A DNA stretch of 7,687 nucleotides from Methanimicrococcus sp. (GTDB taxonomy: Archaea; Halobacteriota; Methanosarcinia; Methanosarcinales; Methanosarcinaceae): NCBI GenBank assembly GCA_009776675.1, contig WRNK01000053.1, positions 1-7,687 on the forward strand, read 5' to 3'. Below the pieces are notes generated by a model. That model did not search any database. It was not told the DNA's origin and saw only the letters and a program-made list of their open reading frames with translations. This document shows, in pieces, positions 6,318-7,687 of this stretch (its first letter is position 1; every line of letters begins with the position of its first letter). The translations under genes were made by a program, and so were the position numbers.

Positions 6318-7190
6318 TTATTGAGCTGAGATGATTTTTTTGAAATCGTCATCATTCCATAAAGATTCATAATCGATATCTTCAATCGCCCATTGACGCA
6401 TTTCTTCGTCGTCAGCGATTGATTTTTGAAGGTATTCCAAAGATTTTTGTTTTTCGCCGGAGACGGCAAAAATGCCGCCGATTCTAAACCAATTGCTTGG
6501 AAGGTCGGGAATTAATTTCAAAGCCATATTAAAAGCCTCTTTTGCATCTTGAGTTTGGTTGATTTTTAATAACAGATGACCTTTGTCATACCAAGCTTCT
6601 TTGTTTGTCGGATCGATTTGAATGACCAAATCAAAGGAACGAATGGCTTCATCATATTTTTCCATTTGGACTTCTGCCAACGCTTTATTATAAGCAGCCT
6701 CAAGGTTTTTGTTATCTATCTCAAGTAACCTCTCATAAATTTGAGCGGCCTCTTCAAATCTTTTCAATTGAAGAAAAGCGGTTGCCTTGTTGTAAAGGGC
6801 ATCCGTATTTTCATGATCGGCTTCATAAGCCATTTCATAACTTTCAACAGCGTCATTAAACAAACCAAGTTCAGCTTGAATGACACCTTTGTTGTAATAA
6901 GCGTCACTGTCTTTTGGGTTTAATCGGACAGCCATATCGTAAGCATCCATGGCTTCGTAAGAGCGGTTTAAAGAATGCAATGTCAGTCCCTTGTTATACC
7001 AAGCGTCCCCGTTTTCAGGCTCTTGTTCAATGATTTTTTCATAATATTCGAGTGCCTTCTCACGCTCGGAAAGAGCATGCAAAAGAATACCTTCATCGAC
7101 TTTTGTTTCATCACCGGTATTTGCAGGACCATATGCTTTGCCGCTGCTGTAAACAACATCTTCTTGTTTTTTTTCTTGATGATCTGCCAT
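6318..7190 (-). CDS. Tetratricopeptide repeat protein
   Basis: A 290-residue soluble protein built of TPR units, each a helix-turn-helix used for protein-protein contacts. The repeat W/Y-Y-N-K-G appears every 34 residues: GDAWYNKG (61-68), SDAYYNKG (95-102), TDALYNKA (129-136), LEAAYNKA (163-170), KEAWYDKG (197-204) and SNWFRIGG (232-239), with a degenerate first unit at about 35-60 containing ALEYYEKIIEQEPEN. That makes five clear repeats plus partial ones at both ends. Residues 1-30 are polar and probably disordered; the tail DYESLWNDDDFKKI resembles the capping tail of other methanogen TPR proteins. GGAG lies 8 nt before the ATG. Such proteins are abundant in methanogens and the partner cannot be read from sequence; the tightly linked DUF4240 gene is the obvious candidate. 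Confidence 0.92.
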   Translation of the reverse strand: MADHQEKKQEDVVYSSGKAYGPANTGDETKVDEGILLHALSEREKALEYYEKIIEQEPENGDAWYNKGLTLHSLNRSYEAMDAYDMAVRLNPKDSDAYYNKGVIQAELGLFNDAVESYEMAYEADHENTDALYNKATAFLQLKRFEEAAQIYERLLEIDNKNLEAAYNKALAEVQMEKYDEAIRSFDLVIQIDPTNKEAWYDKGHLLLKINQTQDAKEAFNMALKLIPDLPSNWFRIGGIFAVSGEKQKSLEYLQKSIADDEEMRQWAIEDIDYESLWNDDDFKKIISAQ

Positions 7191-7381
7191 TTTTAAAACT
7201 CCGAATAAGAAATGATTGGAAAGGATTTGAAAAGATTTTAAAAAATTTTAAAAAATTTAAAATGAAAATTTAAAGAAATTGTAAATTCTCAATTCAATGC
7301 AACCTTTTAATTCTTTTGGCTCCCCAAAAGATTATTTTGACAAGGATAGCATACGATTTTTCTAAAAAGAACAATCAGTCA
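7191..7381. other. A+T-rich leader/promoter region of the TPR-DUF4240 pair
   Basis: This stretch is non-coding in any convincing frame. The part next to the gene (about 7217-7275) is almost all A/T with ATTTTAAAAA-type words, giving many TTTAAA box-A-like sites on the minus strand but none I can single out. Beyond it is a small hairpin at 7312-7331, described separately, and then sequence with no recognisable element up to the duplicated cassette at 7382. Confidence 0.4.
7312..7331. other. Short perfect hairpin upstream of the TPR gene
   Basis: TCTTTTGG (7312-7319) and CCAAAAGA (7324-7331) form an 8-bp perfect stem around a 4-nt loop. On the minus strand the loop reads GGAG. It lies about 120 bp upstream of the TPR start and could be in the leader of that mRNA or be an operator. 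On the plus strand it is followed by TTATTTT, like a weak terminator. Confidence 0.45.
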
Positions 7382-7445
7382 GAAACATCATTTATATATC
7401 ACATTAATAAAGACCGAAACATCATTTATATATCACATTAATAAA
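7382..7445. repeat. Perfect 30-bp direct repeat, 34-bp period, each with a TATA box
   Basis: Copies at 7382-7411 and 7416-7445 are identical over 30 bp and separated by GACC. Each contains CATTTATATATCAC, so each carries a plus-strand TTTATATA (7391-7398 and 7425-7432), a perfect archaeal box A. The other strand reads TATATAAA, a poorer match. The pair could be tandem promoters firing rightward, a duplicated promoter for the TPR gene, or duplicated operators; sequence alone does not decide. Confidence 0.85.
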
Positions 7446-7504
7446 ACGGGGGTACCGTTTTCAAAATCATCAAACGCTTTTGGGGAAAAATGTACCCCGT
7501 TTTT
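7443..7504. other. Inverted repeat with two mutually exclusive pairings
   Basis: AAAACGGGGGTAC (7443-7455) can pair with GTACCCCGTTTT (7492-7503), a 12-bp stem with one bulged G and a 36-nt loop. Alternatively its AAAACGG (7443-7449) can pair with CCGTTTT at 7455-7461, a 7-bp stem with a 5-nt loop. Within the long loop CGTTT (7456-7460) also matches AAACG (7472-7476). The right arm ends in a T5 run. It directly follows the TATA-bearing repeats. Pairing is seen; any regulatory function is inference. Confidence 0.55.
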
Positions 7505-7642
7505 GAATCGCTTCAAGAAAAGGGATGTTTCAAGTTTAAAACAAAACAACCCCTCAAAACAATCGCCTCAAAAACAAAACAAAATCCCTCAAAACTCTTT
7601 TTCCAAAAACATCCAAACCCCCTCAAATTTTGTTTTCAGTAG
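7490..7642 (+). CDS. Doubtful 50-residue plus-strand frame
   Basis: I translated an ATG-to-TAG frame of 50 codons, beginning MYPVFESLQEKGCFKFK and ending NPLKFCFQ. In its favour: it starts about 35 nt downstream of where the second rightward TATTATA-type promoter cassette (TTTATATA at 7425-7432) would initiate, and GGGG lies just before the ATG. Against it: the composition is Lys/Gln/Pro/Phe low complexity reflecting A-rich DNA with CCTCAAAA words, there is no good Shine-Dalgarno sequence, the start codon lies in an inverted-repeat arm and the stop inside the loop of a strong hairpin. It resembles no family I know. Most likely it is a chance frame. Confidence 0.12.
   Translation: MYPVFESLQEKGCFKFKTKQPLKTIASKTKQNPSKLFFQKHPNPLKFCFQ
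7551..7628. repeat. Interspersed CCTCAAA words
   Basis: CCTCAAA occurs at 7552, 7566, 7587 and 7621 in A-rich surroundings, spaced 14, 21 and 34 bp. On the minus strand these are TTTGAGG words. The spacing is irregular and the flanks differ, so this is a loose cluster and not a true tandem array. The last copy overlaps the left arm of the long hairpin. Confidence 0.4.
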
Positions 7643-7668
7643 CGCAGCGGATGAAAGCAAAATTTGAG
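7622..7668. other. Long hairpin, 16-bp stem with a GC-rich loop
   Basis: CTCAAATTTTGTTTTC (7622-7637) and GAAAGCAAAATTTGAG (7653-7668) pair along all 16 positions with a single T/G mismatch that would be a G-U pair in RNA. The 15-nt loop AGTAGCGCAGCGGAT is strikingly GC-rich for this spacer. No U-tract follows on either strand closely enough for a classic terminator. It could end a transcript from a gene beyond the right edge, be a small structured RNA, or be a dispersed genomic repeat. Confidence 0.65.
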
Positions 7669-7687
7669 CGTTTTCAAAAAAAAATGT

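Overview
The window looks like a piece of a methanogenic archaeal chromosome, most likely from the Methanosarcinales/Methanosarcinaceae. The order mevalonate kinase, isopentenyl phosphate kinase, type 2 isopentenyl diphosphate isomerase, RNase J is the arrangement I know from that group. The proteins read closely like Methanosarcina homologues, and the upstream regions carry archaeal TTTATATA boxes. The genes are moderately A+T-rich and the spacers strongly so, which would fit a reduced or host-associated member such as Methanimicrococcus or a relative. That genus-level guess is weak. All seven recognised genes lie on the minus strand, so transcription runs from high to low coordinates.

In transcription order (right to left): 7687-7191 is a non-coding region of about 500 bp. 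It holds a duplicated TATA-bearing cassette, several inverted repeats including a 16-bp-stem hairpin, and at most one doubtful 50-codon plus-strand frame. Next come a TPR-repeat protein (7190-6318) and, 27 bp later, a DUF4240 protein (6290-5724), probably co-transcribed. The 3' end of the DUF4240 gene is tandemly duplicated just past its stop. A pyrimidine-rich array of 9-bp units (5674-5621) leads to a MutY adenine glycosylase (5589-4417), whose end is marked by a T-tract.

The isoprenoid block follows. Mevalonate kinase (start chosen at 4308) has its own TATA box. A 200-bp spacer made of degenerate tandem repeats precedes isopentenyl phosphate kinase (3181-2408). A T-tract and a perfect TATA box precede type 2 IPP isomerase (start chosen at 2223). 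After another A+T-rich spacer comes RNase J, cut by the window edge inside its beta-CASP domain. The three enzymes supply non-contiguous steps of the archaeal mevalonate pathway: mevalonate to mevalonate 5-phosphate, isopentenyl phosphate to IPP, and IPP to DMAPP. These are the precursors of archaeal ether lipids. The phosphomevalonate dehydratase and anhydromevalonate phosphate decarboxylase of that pathway are not in the window.

The genes themselves are conventional. The unusual content is in the spacers: almost every one contains a different short tandem or duplicated sequence (11, 22/30, 9, 39 and 34 bp periods), which suggests intergenic DNA prone to slippage duplication. I found no mobile element, CRISPR array, tRNA or rRNA, and no clear previously undescribed multi-gene system.
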